Notes under the pieces: model-generated
What the model was told of the DNA's origin: nothing
The model's input: only the letters and a program-made list of their open reading frames with translations
The model's database searches: none
Shown: piece after piece, positions 29,501 to 42,657 of the stretch
How positions within the stretch are numbered: position 1 is the first letter of the stretch
Layout of the letters: every line of letters begins with the position of its first letter
Position numbers and translations under genes: made by a program
Assembly: GCF_026213295.1 (NCBI RefSeq)
Contig: NC_079424.1
Coordinates: 14,396,050-14,460,049, forward strand
Reading direction: 5' to 3'
Source of the DNA: Gadus chalcogrammus
Taxonomy: Eukaryota > Chordata > Actinopteri > Gadiformes > Gadidae
DNA: 64,000 nt

Positions 29501-32257
29501 ATTGATGAGCTGCCAAACTAGAACTCAGACACCCTTTGTGAAATCTGCCTCACTGCAAAGTCAAAACAGTGGTGGTGGTTGTGCAAGGGCCTCTTAAGAG
29601 GGACTGTGAGGGTAGCCAACCAGCCAACAAGCCTGGAATTCAGGCATCCAGCCAATCAACCCGACCGGCTGCCCCTGCTGGGCCAGGAGTCAGTGCAGTC
29701 TTTGTCACCCCTCAGCGTGTCCACTCGAAAAAGGCCAGAAGGCGGGACGGTAATCAGCCGGCCATCTAGCCGATCAAACCGTTATCAAGCCATCACAACA
29801 GGTCAGGTTCTCTATCAATCTTCCAGTCAGCATCACATTTGAGGTCATAGCTTTCTCTCAAGAAACACAGCATGACACGATAAAGCGACAAAACATGGTA
29901 AGCCAGGTCCAAGGCAGATATAGAGAATTATTGAATGCTCCAGGAATGGTAAAGTACACAATTACGGAGGCAATTACGGCGGCAGACGCTGGCTGAGCTT
30001 GCAGTGGCCATTGTCTTCCTTCTAGATAACATCATGTTTAGACACCATTTGGATAAGTGATGGGCACTGGATCATGCAAGGTATTTTTATTGCATCATCA
30101 CCACCATCATAATAATGAGGAATATTGTATTTTTTTTATATTTGTTGTTGTAGCTGAATGAACAGCATTTTTGAACACAAAACTGGAGCTTGATCACGTA
30201 GGTGACCTAGCTGTGGCGACAGGTCCGCTTCTCACTGCCCTCCACCATCTGCCACCAGAACCATCCCCAGATTGGTACCTGCTTTCCTTATGTACACTCT
30301 CCTCTCCATCCATCCTTAGCTCTTCTCTATAGGGAACCGCCCACACCAGTAAACGTCAGGGTGCATTAAGCATTCCCCTAACAGTATCTACCTTGCCTTG
30401 CCCTTCACCACCTTCAGGTGTTCAAATGCCACCCATTTTCTCTCTCCCTAAAAGCTGCCGTAGGTAAGATTGGAGAATCGCAAAGAGAGAAGAGAGCAGA
30501 AGAGAGCTATGCTCCATGCCTCCTGATGTTTCTCAGCTATCGAGAAAGGTTTCATTCACGCACCTGTTGCAGCACTATTATAATGGCAAATGCCCGCATT
30601 TGATTGGTTCAGGGAACCCATTTGGCCTGCAAATTGGGTTAACCCTGATTTCACAGAAAAGAGCCGCGAGTGGTTAAACAGGTAATCTTTAGTTAATGTA
30701 ATTGTATTTGTCTCATGCATAGCCAGGCAAACTCAACTAGAAACATATTCTCACAGAGCATTTTACTCACTAATATCTGACAATGGCATTTCTAACAAAT
30801 TGTGTCCAAATAATAGTTCTTAATTGTTACCTAAAGCAAGTTTAAGCATTGATTCTCCCAAAAGCCATTTATTCAATGTGGTACGCAGTGAATTGATAAG
30901 GAAATTGTTTGCTTCAGAAGAAATCAGTTATCAGTGCTCCTTGTCCGTATCCATTAGCTAGACAGGTAAAGTAAAAGGTTCTTATTATTTCTATGGCTTT
31001 AAAGAAAATCAAGAAAAATACTAAAACAACTCAAGAGTGCCAGAGATAAAAAAAAAGGTGAAAGTATGGAAGCAGCCTGAAATAATCAAAGCATACACAT
31101 CATTGATAATTCTCTGACAATCCACTTTTGCATGTTCATCTAAAGTTGAGTTTGAAAAGGAGTGTGAACCTGCTGACTTCAATGTCAATTACGGCAGCAG
31201 CTGATCTGGGGGTAGCTATTGATTTTCCGCAACGCCTCTCATCAAGTAGCTTACTCCCATTCCCTGTTCGGTCGCTTTTCCCACGGACGGATAATTGTTA
31301 TGCAAGAGGGTGGCTTTCTGAGGATGCAGTACCTGGGAACCAGTTACCAAAAAAAACAACCAAACAAACATCAAAACACACATGGCCAAATCGACAGAGG
31401 TGTGTTCACAGCAAGCACCATGGGTGAGAGGAGGGATTTAAGTAGGATGCTTCGGCCACATCAGTCATCCTAGCCTCAGTCTCTCAGGGGACTGAGTGGC
31501 CAAGTGTGTAGGCTTGGGGATATAAGGGAGGAATTTTTAAGCAGTCCAAGCCGAAATGGAGTTTGACTATCTAGTTTGGGTGTTTCTGTGATCTTTATCC
31601 ATTGTTTGGATTTCCAAGTGCAAAAGGCCGTATTTGAGCACTAGTCCTCAATATGCTAATGATGCAGCAGAACAAGGATACATGTTAGGACTTCAGCTTT
31701 CAACACAATAAGAATCCATTGGGGTAATGTTTTGACTGCAATGATTGGCATCCAAGCATTGTATATATTATTTTTTTATATTATTTTTTCCTCCTAATAT
31801 TCACAAAGATTTTTAAGTAATAAATAATATGTGCAGTGGAACATTTACTTTGAACCCCATTGCCCAAATGCTAAAGTTTGACTCCTAATGTGTGTACATT
31901 AAGACATGAACTATTTGCCAGGCGATGAGAAAGGATATGCTGAAATCAACCTTACAACAAGATAATAGTTGACAGGGAAATAAAGTTATTTGTGGTTAAC
32001 TCACAAATGAATTTGTATTTTTTTTTTACTAGATAAACGGGTCAAAAGCAGATTTTTTTCTGTGTGCAGTCAACACTTTAGCGCATGTCCAAATACTTAA
32101 ATTAGAACAAATAATTTGTGCTCTAAATATTTCATATAGTTTGAAAAAATAAGACATATACTAGAATCGTATACGAGTTCTCTAAAGCTAAACCAGCACT
32201 AAAGACAAGAGGAGCGTTTACTATTAATAGCAGCAAGATTTTGTATTAAAGGAGGAC

Positions 32258-32258
<1 letters not shown>

Positions 32259-32292
<34 letters not shown>
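32259..32292. repeat. (CTG)n trinucleotide repeat
   Basis: About eleven pure CTG units in an r3hdm2 5' intron (CAG on the transcript strand). Confidence 0.95.
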
Positions 32293-32600
32293 GGTCTCCT
32301 TTTCCTTCTCTTTCCATATGTTGGCACACATTATTGTCTAAAACGTGGGTTTGGGTAAGGATTAATGGCACATCATCGCTAATAATGCACAGCACCATTG
32401 AATGTTAGGTAACTTCCTCCATTTTATGAATAATGCATTCCCGCCCTTTTTATGAATCATCTGCGTCTCTGTGACAAGTCTTTAGCGTATCCGTGTGCAG
32501 CAACAACAAGCCTTACTGCATGTAATCTGTAGGCAAAACCAATATAGTAAGCATAGTCCCTCCCCCTCCTATGTAAGACAAGGTTGAAGTGAGCTCCCCC

Positions 32601-32737
<137 letters not shown>

Positions 32738-33348
32738 TGAGGAGGACACAGGAGCAGGGAATCCCTCGTAACCTCAGTACTGGCCTCACTGCACTCTGTA
32801 TGTGTAGTATGTTCATTTGTGCATGTGTGAGACACTGCACAGTACAACCCTACAAAGACATCAGGGAACAGCTGCCACTAATAGAATGCCTTCAGGACCA
32901 GTCCAAACACCGCTGCACGCTGTTGCTGCCCTGTACCATTGACTAAAATGGAAAAGGTATACACATTAAGGAGTTTGCCTATAAATACATATAATATATG
33001 TGTTGCGCTTTAACCGATTCTTATGATCACCTACTCCAAGTAGAGCCTGATAAACCTCATCATTTGAATAGTGCTTTCTCAATATAATGTGCTTATTTAA
33101 TGGGAGATTGCAGAAAATATGCCCAAAATCGTGCTCCCAAATTTTGTCTTGGGAGCATCATCAACTAATGGAGGGGGAAAAGGTAAAAAGGCAATTTTAA
33201 TGATGACAATGGCAGCAGGTCAAAAACACACACTCCTAAGAGTTGAGGGAAGCATTAGTAACTCAAATCCTACCCTACTCGGCTGCATATTACCAATACT
33301 CACTAATGCACACACAGCAATAGAAGTAAAAACACAGAAGAAACTTAC

Positions 33349-33383
33349 TTGAATTGTTAACTGGGCACGCTGGGTTCCCAGTC
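33349..33383 (-). other. r3hdm2: Candidate 35-nt non-coding 5' exon of r3hdm2
   Basis: On the minus strand, an acceptor (TTTTAACCTTCAG) is followed 35 nt later by a near-perfect donor, TTCAA|GTAAGTTT. No coding frame is implied. It could be an alternative 5'-UTR exon or a chance pairing. Confidence 0.3.
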
Positions 33384-36300
33384 CTGAAGGTTAAAAGGGT
33401 TTTACGGACAATAGCACATTAAAAAAGCAAAAGAGATAACAGAAACAGTGACTGCAGGTTTGCAAAATGACGATTAGTTTGGTCTTAAACGCTGGAGTAG
33501 AACATTGCGTTTCCCGCGGCAACACATTTCAGCTGGGAAGCTGGCTCACTTCTCTTCGTTACTCTTCTTTGTTTCCACCTTGCGCTTGGTCTGATCCCAT
33601 CTCGACTGTGACCACCACTACCAGACGTGTCTTTTACAGAATCTGCATTGAAACCTATCTTTTCATCGTATCCGGGTTTTTTTTCTGAATGAGGCACGCT
33701 TACGAGAGGGAATTAGAAAGCTTTGCTCACTAGCTAGCTAACGCACTCTCTCTTCTCCCTCTGTGTTGCTTACTGTGATACGCACTGCTCACCGCTCCCT
33801 TCCACTCCAACCCTCCCTGTTGAGATGTCTCTTCGTCTCCAGGTCGTGTTTGCTCTCTAGCACTCCAGCTTCCTCCCTCTCGCTCTCTCCTCTCTTAAAA
33901 CAATATAATTGCGATGACCATCCTAATGCCACCAAGAAAGCCCAGCTATGGACCTACTTGTATCCGCCTGCATGCAAGTCTTCGTAGCACAACAATGAAC
34001 CAGATGGCATATTTATGACCAGTATTTAATGCTGCTTTATGTGCACACATCTGGACATCTACCGGAGCAATAAACACAAAAGCACCTGTTTGCAGACCCT
34101 CCTTTTTCTACACTATCCATCCAAATTTGGAGCTGTAGTAGTTTAATCGTTCTGCTCATGTCAACGAATCAACACTTCTACAGTCAAATAAAGCAGAGGG
34201 AGGAGACAAGCTATCTATATAATTGAATGGTATAAAATACCCCCCCTTGAGTACATTTCTATCTCTCTTCCCTCAAGTCCCACTGTGTAGTCCAATGCCA
34301 GAGAGGCGGTGAAAAGTTCATCAAACAGGGCTTTACCAGGGACATCAGAAAGACAGCATTGCTTGTGGGACGTCGGACCAAACAGAGTAAAGGTTGTTTC
34401 CCTTAATTAACCAGGATTAACGGTGCATTGTTCAACAGCTAGAAATACACTACTGCTACATATTGAAGGCCAGTGACAAGGAAAATAGAAACATCCAGGC
34501 ATGCTCAATTTCCCTCTTGAACTATTTGTATCAAATAAATCAATGCCTCTTCCCACAAAGACATTATGGGCCATCCTGGATTTGCCAGAAGCTATTTGAG
34601 GTTTTTCGTTAGTAGACACAAACCTACTGTTGTTCACAAACATGAACAGAAGAGGTTTTATCTTACAAGATACGTCAGTTCAGCATCCAATCATTGTGCT
34701 CAGAAAGCTTGGTGTTTGCATGAGAATGTATAATGCTTGATTTGCACAAAGGTAGGTACCAAACACTGAACCAAAATACGAATTGCAATTAACATTGAAT
34801 GATCTCACTTGATAGCCTCACATCATGTCAAGGTGTATTTGGGTCTTGTAACAAGGGACATATTTATATTCGAGAAGCATCATCAGACGCCGTCCAGTGA
34901 TTGTTATTGTAACAAAATGTTAACTTACTGACCAATATACGCGTGCGCGTGCGTGCGTGCGTGTGTAACATTTAGAAAAACTGTTTGTTTCGCTATTAGG
35001 CTACAAGCCACACTGTGTGCAGTGAGACTTAATGGATGAATTGAGTTGGAGTATCATGCCAAAACGCATAAACTCTGCAGCAGAGTTAGGTCTATAGTGT
35101 AAGGTCAATCAGGAAGCCAAGCCTCATCAAAGCCAGACTTGGAACCACAAAACCAGTTACCATTCCGCTCTGATAAATAATTAACATCAAGTAGACCGAG
35201 TTGAGGAATATGGGGATGGAAACAAGGATGGAGGGAGGTCATGATGAAGAGGGAAGAGAAAAGAGTGAAGCAGAGAAAGAAATCAAGAAACATGGGAATG
35301 AAATGGGTACAGAAACACAACTAGACTCGGAAGGATGCGAGAGGAGCAGGGAGAAAAAGAAGCAGGAGTGTGAAAGAGAAGGGAGCGAGGAGCAGCAGCA
35401 ACAGCACCATGCTTGCTGCTCTGGCAGAGATCTATAAATAGCTCTTCAAATCTCTAGAAAAAGGCACTCTGCTGCTGCAAACAGATATTCAGACACAGAA
35501 GGCGATATGGATACCTCTTCAAAGTAACAAACGGGTAATGTCAAACCAAAGAACCAATGCATGATTAAACAACCTGCATTGTATATACCCTTTAGTTTTT
35601 AATAGTAGTTTCAATCCACATTTAGAATTCTTATCTGCATTAATAGTTGATGTAAGGAGTAAGACTTCAGGCAATCTGTGTACGCTTAATTCATACATCG
35701 AACAAATAAGTTAACTTCAACACGCACATTAAATTACGACCAAAGAAAAATGACATCAGAAATTTGATCACCCGAAATGCTGTCTTATATTTTTGCATTT
35801 CGGTTGATGTTAGAGTTTAACAGATAATAATATGATGCTAGATCGTCAGGACCAAAATGAGCAAGGGGCAGGAAATGAGGCGTAGTACAGCAGACGGGCT
35901 CCATCATCTTCCTTGTTTCTAGCCTTAGCAACAGCAGACTGGTGGTTCACTGATACACCGCCTCAAATCCTGCTATATATTCTACATTCTTATTGCTCAA
36001 TGGTTTAATAGAAGGGAATTGCAAAGTAGCACCAAGCGTACTGTAAACTGTTACATTTAATTGGAATAGGAAAAAGGTGATTTGATAGTGATAGTGATTT
36101 GATAGTGGGATATATAAATACGTCCCCACTATCAGAATACAAGGCAATGACAATGCCATGTTTTTCTATACATTTTTGTATTCATCTGAAATAATCCAAG
36201 AACCAATACTTATTTGTCAAGGCTCGACGTCCAAATCGGAATAATTACCTCTTAGAATATAGCAAAATATATAAAGCATGTGTTTCTGGTCACAAAGTGT

Positions 36301-37435
36301 TGACTCCAACAAACAAATGAACGGATGGTCACTACAGCAGAATCAGGCATAGTGTCGAAATAAGTTTAATAAGGAATAAAAAACTAGCATATGTTGCTAT
36401 TTCAGCTGGTCCAAATATTATGAATGAACCATTTACAAAAAATATTTACTAATGGATCTAACCAGAAGCACATGCACATTTCTAGCGAATCCCCCAAAAT
36501 GCTGAATGGAATATACAGTACATTGAACACGGGTAATATTAAATAATTCTAGTACTGAAGTTAATATAACTTTTAGAATAAATAGAACAGATTCCGATAT
36601 GGTCTCATGCATCCAAAGCTCATCCTAAGTATTTTCCGTTTGTTTACATTTTAATTCAACCAATCAAGACGAAGCCTTATAGTTAATTAATCTGCAGGGA
36701 TACTGTAATGGGTTATATAATGCTATCCATCCGATCATTACTGCACCGACTTTATGCACGATTTGAGTATCATTAGGAATCAACAGTTCGTTGGCAGTAA
36801 GGGTTTGGTGCAGATAAGGATGAACGACCAACAACGTCTAAGCATCAACGCTATATTCACTCCGGGGATATCGTGACCGCTCTCCATAAGGACTGTCACC
36901 CAATGCAATACAACGTTTACTGGTGTTATTGGTGCTGAAAGTCGCTTGTTATGGGTTTTATATAACATAACTAATTGAGTCATTAACAAGGTTAGGCTCA
37001 CCGCAAGAGGGGTTGTATTCAATGAGTCCGATATGGATTGTCCAGTTCTTCACGATCTGTCTGCTGAGCACAGGTGGTGTTGTCGGTGCCGAGGCTAGGC
37101 TACTGAAACACTGGGTAACAATAGCTAATGATAGCTCATGGTATTAGCTTGCTTTCTCCAGCAAGTATAATTAGCCACCTAGTTACCTTCCCACCGACCT
37201 AGCGAAATAGCCAGCTAGCACTAGTGCATTAGCCCAGTAGACGTTCACGTTATATCGTTTCGTCAACAGACAACAATAATGTCACCAAAAGGTCAGCTGC
37301 CTCCCAAACTAAATATCAAATATTAACACTGAGGTTGGCCATTACCCTAAACTAACCAGGCACTGACATGTCCCAATATGAGGCGCTAGCTATGGGGTGG
37401 GCTAAGCTATATAGGCTCATCTCCAGAAGACTCAC

Positions 37436-37575
37436 CGATGCTAATAATGGTGTTGCTAGCTTCACTTGGTTTGCTGCGACCCGCACTGTCACAACTGCGC
37501 CGCGCGAGACGGATAGAAGTGATAGGCCGCCGGGTGACTTAAACTGCCGACCAGGGCGCCCCACACTCATGTCAA
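37436..37575 (-). promoter_or_regulatory. r3hdm2: Candidate distal CpG-type promoter and first exon of r3hdm2
   Basis: A local GC/CpG-rich patch (about 37490-37570, with CGCGCGGCGC and similar) stands out from AT-rich surroundings. On the minus strand it runs into a strong donor ATCG|GTGAGTC, giving an exon end at 37436. It lies about 3 kb from the activin gene in divergent orientation, as expected for the first exon of R3HDM2 in vertebrates. The 5' end is not defined by the sequence. Confidence 0.5.
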
Positions 37576-38179
37576 ACCCCGGTCTGTCAGTGTTTGGAAA
37601 TAACCAGACGATTACTTTTGGGAAATAATGCATTCATCAAATAAGAGAACAAAAAATAAACAAAACGGTATTCACCTATGAGCTGCGGCCACTGTGCCAC
37701 AGTCAAGAGCACTTTTTACAGTGTTTGTGGTAGGCTACTGGCATATTCCTTTAAGTTAACTTGTATACATCCGAAACACCAAAACGTAAAAGGAGCACTA
37801 GAGGAAATAAGAGGAAACAACGGAAAGGACAGCGTGATCATCTATAAATCTCATTCATTTGCCTTTTCATCGTTGTAGGATCGTTTAAAGGATGTCTGAT
37901 AATACGGATAAAGAAAAGTGCCTTTTATTCGTTCTTGGTCTCATGTAGGAACTGCATTTCAAACATCGACCCAGAGCTGAAATGGGCCAACTGTCTGCAT
38001 CTGCTTATGGTTGAGTAGCCAACTGTTATTGATTTCCACGCTCTTCCTGTACTTACAAATACGTACCGCGTGTCGGCAGGCTAGTTCCGCGATATTCCTA
38101 AATGTAACTGACTCGTCTTGTGGCCTGCTATCAGTGCAGGATCGGCATCCATCAAGGCCGATCCACATTCATTGTTTTA

Positions 38180-38180
<1 letters not shown>

Positions 38181-38253
<73 letters not shown>

Positions 38254-38315
38254 GCGTGTGCGTGTGTGTGTGGGGGGGTGCGTGTGTGTGTTTGTGTGTG
38301 TGAGCTTGTGTGTGT

Positions 38316-38397
<82 letters not shown>
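38181..38397. repeat. Compound (TG)n-(GA)n microsatellite
   Basis: TG tract with CGTG interruptions to about 38310, then an uninterrupted (GA)n of about 80 bp, between the divergent r3hdm2 and activin genes. Confidence 0.98.
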
Positions 38398-38401
<4 letters not shown>

Positions 38402-39297
38402 ATAAGAAAACGGCAATTCATTTTGACATATTGTGAATGATCCACCCGAAATTAAAGTAGGCCTAAATCGTTTTGTTATTTGACCCCAACCGTGACTGAT
38501 AGGAACTATTCATTGCTTGACATGCCAAGCAGACCATGAAAAGGCCGAGCCAGCTTCCTAAAGAAGTGAGCATGTAGGCCTATGGCACTAACGTTGTGTT
38601 GGAAACTACATTTAGCTGTTGCTTTATATTTTGTGGCCAATCAAGACATCAAAACACATATTGCCAACGGGGAAAAAAAGAGAGAATAATTTGGAAATCA
38701 TTCCAACCACAACTGTCTTATCTTTAAGGAAGAAATATATATAGGGGCCGACAAATATAAGTATAATGTCACTGTTACTAATATAGACACTATTGTTTTG
38801 CTCTTTGTTTGCTTATCCTTGTATATCTAATATTTATATGTATATATTGTAGATTAATATATATTAGGTTACTTTTTACTATTTTGTAGTTCATTGTTAT
38901 TACCAGCCCTTCTTTTCATTAGTAAATTTAAATATGTGCATGTCACGGTTATGTAGATATCAAGCCAATTTACCTTTTGTAAAGGTGTAATACATTTTGG
39001 TTACATTTTGTTCAACGTTTTATTAGTAGAACGAGATGCTGGTGGCGTGTAGGGTCGAGAGAAGAGGTGGATCATTTAAGCTTGGGTAAGATTGAATTCA
39101 AGGATCAACGAAGGGATTACCTACCGTTACCGACATGAATGAGCTGGCTGATTGCGCTACCGCAGATACCTAACGCACAAGGTTCACAATGTATGAAGGA
39201 CTTTTTTTTAATGCTAATATAAACATTTGAATTGCAATTTTGCCTTCGAACGAACCCAAACACATTAAAAAAACAAGCATTACGCACAAACAAGAAA

Positions 39298-39369
39298 ACA
39301 CTCACATGACGCACGCAGACGCACTCAATTTAAACACTCACATGACGCACGCACACGCACTCAATTTAA
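39298..39369. repeat. 36-bp tandem pair
   Basis: The unit starting ACACTCACATGACGCACGCA and ending CTCAATTTAA occurs twice (39298-39333, 39334-39369) with one difference (GCAGAC/GCACAC), then runs into a short (CACACG)n tract. Confidence 0.9.
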
Positions 39370-39827
39370 ACACACGCACACACACGCACACACACACACA
39401 CGCACACAAAAAAAGCAACTTGATTGGGTGCCTTCTAAATCGACATGTTAAGACAACTTTCTGAAAAGGTTGTTACGGCCTTGGGCACTTTGGGCAAGTA
39501 GACTATAATTACTGACAAGCCGCCGTCCCAATGAGATGCGGGGGGTATGCTGCATTATGAACTCGCTCCTGTCGAATTTGAAATAAGTGAAGTAACTCTG
39601 TAACACTTCGTAGTCGTCACAGCGTTTCCTCTTTAATGCAATTGTCATACTGTCCGTCCAAAATCGGGAAAAGTGTGTAATGTTTGTGCTGAAGAACGCT
39701 TAACGCATACAATGTCAGATAGGCCTATGACAGAATACAGCGAGGTTAAAACTTATCTTTTCATAAGCGCCCACTGCGCAGCAGACATGCAGTTGGCTAT
39801 CGTGTGCGCGTAAAAGCTACGGTTCAG

Positions 39828-40248
<421 letters not shown>

Positions 40249-40544
40249 CAGTGCGCTCATTGGTGCGCCTCTCCAACGTGTCACACGTTTTTTGTGGATT
40301 ACCCCAGATATTTCAATCATTAGATGAGGAGTCACTTTTTCTTTCTCTCAACAAGCCTGTCCACTCGGCCACAAGGACCCGGACCATCATCAACCAAGAC
40401 CTCTCTAAACGTTATATTCTTCCAGTTCGACTAGGATTACTTAAGGGAAACCGCCTTCAAACCATGCTTTCACGTGTGTTATTACTTGTGCTGCCTACAA
40501 AACAAAACGTGCGCACTTCGATTAAGGAGAGCAACATAACGTCG
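40249..40544 (+). promoter_or_regulatory. inhbc/inhbe: Promoter / 5' leader region of the activin gene
   Basis: Unique sequence between the (TG)n tandem units and the start codon. It has an inverted CCAAT box (ATTGGT at 40259-40264) and no convincing TATA box. The leader probably includes the segment from about 40430, which was later copied to 42658-42801. The TSS is not determinable. Confidence 0.35.
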
Positions 40545-40866
40545 ATGATATTGCCAACGTTGTTATTGATTGCTTCTCTGATGTTGACGGGGCTCCGGGC
40601 TGAGGTCAAGACTGGTGGTGATTCCCCAGGGTGTGTGTCCTGTGGTTTGCCGGCACTGGATAAAGAAGCGGAGGACAGACTGATGATCGAGGTCGCGAAG
40701 CAACAGATTTTGAGCAAATTGCACCTTAAAGAGAGACCAAACATCACTCATACAATTCCTCGGGTGGCGCTTTTAACGGCGCTTCGCAAACTCCAAGCGG
40801 GGCGCGTCAGCAACACCATACCCACGAAAGATCATGGCTACGAGATAGTAAGCTTTGCAGAAACAG
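40545..40866 (+). CDS. inhbc/inhbe: inhbc/e exon 1 coding part
   Basis: Encodes residues 1-107 plus the first base of codon 108; donor CAG|GTGAGT at 40867. The start was chosen so that a clean signal peptide (MILPTLLLIASLMLTGLRA) opens the protein, giving a length close to human INHBC/INHBE (about 350). The frame stays open upstream to at least 40221, including an ATG at 40464. Confidence 0.9.
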
Positions 40867-42036
40867 GTGAGTGTTACATTTTAACGGGGACATCGTTTTT
40901 ACGGTGAAATAAAGGCCTGATCATTCAAGTTACTTTGATGGTCATAACGCTTCCGCGGAAAAAAAAAAAAGGTCAAGCAATGACCATATGTAGATTGAAC
41001 TTTTATACCATACAAACAAGCAATATGTTTATAGCCTACTTTATTTCTTTGAATGCGCCTACTTTTTCTGCATGATATATACTTTTTTTGTTGTTGTAAT
41101 AAACACATTGTTTTTAACTTTTCCAGTTCTCCCTTCGTTATGGCATACAAGAAAATAAAAGTTGTCACATATTTTTTTGTCTAAAAAACAAATAAAAATG
41201 TACTCTACACTTTTAACTGATGCAACGTGGTTTCTGTTTCAGAGGAGAGAGGCAGTGCGCCCAACGCTAGCCTCGGCCTCACCTTCCAGTTCCTGCAGGA
41301 GCACGGCCAAAACATCCAGGTGCTCCAGTCCTCTCTGTGGGTATATGCCCGCTCCTCTGGCCTGGACCCCCACCGTATACGAGCCCAGGTCTTCCTGTCT
41401 GGCCTCCCCGGGGACTCAAACCGCACTCTGCTTGTCGAGAAGACGCTGGACATTCAGGAGAGCAACTGGCACACCTTCACCATCACCCGCCCGCTGCAGG
41501 CCTTCCTGGACCGCGAACACAGCCACCTCCACCTGGAGGTCAGCTGCCGGGAGGACGGCGGGGAGAATCTGTGCTCCTTACAGGGCTCCTCCAGCTCCTC
41601 CAGCTCTGGCGACAACCCCCACCACCAGCCCTTCCTTGTGGCCAAGGTGCGGCAGCACGACGACCAGTCCAAACACTCGCTGAGGAAGCGTTCGCTCCGG
41701 TGCGGCGACGACGTCACCGTGTGCTGCAAGAGGGACTTCTACATCAAGTTCAAGGACATCCAGTGGCAGGACTGGATCATCGCCCCAGAGGGCTACCACA
41801 TGAACTACTGCATGGGCCAGTGTCCGCAGCATCTGTCCGGGTCCCCCGGCATCGCGTCCTCCTTCCACGCCACGGTGTTCAGCCAGCTGAAGATCAACGG
41901 CATCAACACGGCCGTGACGTCCTGCTGCGTGCCGACCGAGCGCAGGCCGCTCTCCATGATGTACTTCAACTCGCAGCACAACATCGTGAAGATGGACGTC
42001 CCCGACATGATCGTGGATTCCTGCGGATGCACATAG
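40545..42036 (+). CDS. inhbc/inhbe: Activin/inhibin beta subunit, beta C/E type (two exons)
   Basis: Secreted TGF-beta-superfamily ligand; beta subunits dimerise through disulfides to form activins. Exon 1 (40545-40866) joins exon 2 (41243-42036) through the single intron typical of INHB genes, giving 371 aa. Visible parts: hydrophobic signal peptide 1-19; Cys pair C30/C33; conserved propeptide block EVAKQQILSKLHLKERP; YEIVSFAET at the exon junction; glycosylation sequons at N66, N115 and N167; a seven-serine run; basic processing site LRKR (255-257 = RKR); mature domain 258-371 (114 aa) with nine cysteines (mature positions 4, 11, 12, 40, 44, 78, 79, 111, 113). The propeptide resembles both INHBC and INHBE, and the r3hdm2 neighbour fits that locus, so the C/E assignment is firm but C versus E is not. 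A second in-frame ATG at 40464 would add 27 residues. Confidence 0.95.
41243..42036 (+). CDS. inhbc/inhbe: inhbc/e exon 2 (rest of propeptide and mature ligand)
   Basis: The acceptor TTTCTGTTTCAG ends at 41242; G|AG makes Glu108 and the frame runs to TAG at 42034-42036. It carries the propeptide from ERGSAPNASLG, the processing site and the whole cystine-knot domain ending DSCGCT. The exon is much more GC-rich than its flanks. Confidence 0.96.
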
Positions 42037-42657
42037 ATGGAAGGGAGGCGGAGATGTAGCTGGAGGCAGAGGCGGTGGTCGATGTTAATGTAATCACACA
42101 AGGGTTTGGGGAAATTCCCATTGACATTCACAAAGATACTAACACATACAAAGAACAATTATTGACATATGTGTATATAAATATTTATATATACATATAT
42201 ATACAGGGCTCCTTGAGCTCCTTCAGCATCACGCAACAATATTTCTATTTTTCTAGCAACCCTTGTTGAGTTTTGCTTTGCAAACAACTAATAACAAACA
42301 TTGCCATCTTAAGAGGTAGGTGCCAATTCAATTCTGCAAGTCATCCAAACAAATGTTTGATATACTTTTGGATAAGTAAACATGCAGTAAGAGGTACCCA
42401 ATTTTTTAACCATCATGGGGGTAAATGACTAACCTTATTCTGATGTAATGCAATATATTTTTTTCTAAATCAAAAAACCAACAGCCAAATACTAAGGAGG
42501 TTCTAGAAAATCTGGACCAAAACATATTGACACAAAAAAAACGGGATTGATATTGTGTCCTCATTCTTATGGCAAAAGTAGTTCAGTTACTTTTATCATT
42601 CAATATGCTGCTGAGATTCTGTTCAGAGATTAAGTATGATATAGTGCCTTAATAATT

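Larger units (their letters stand above)
37576..39827. other. Intergenic region between divergent r3hdm2 and activin genes
   Basis: Holds a compound (TG)n-(GA)n microsatellite (38181-38397) and a 36-bp tandem pair (39298-39369). No coding segment was recognised. Confidence 0.5.

Noticed and set aside
41337..42059. 240-aa plus-strand frame and antisense frames over activin exon 2
   Set aside because: They are shadows of the real frame in a GC-rich exon; only the 41243-42036 frame shows the cystine-knot pattern.
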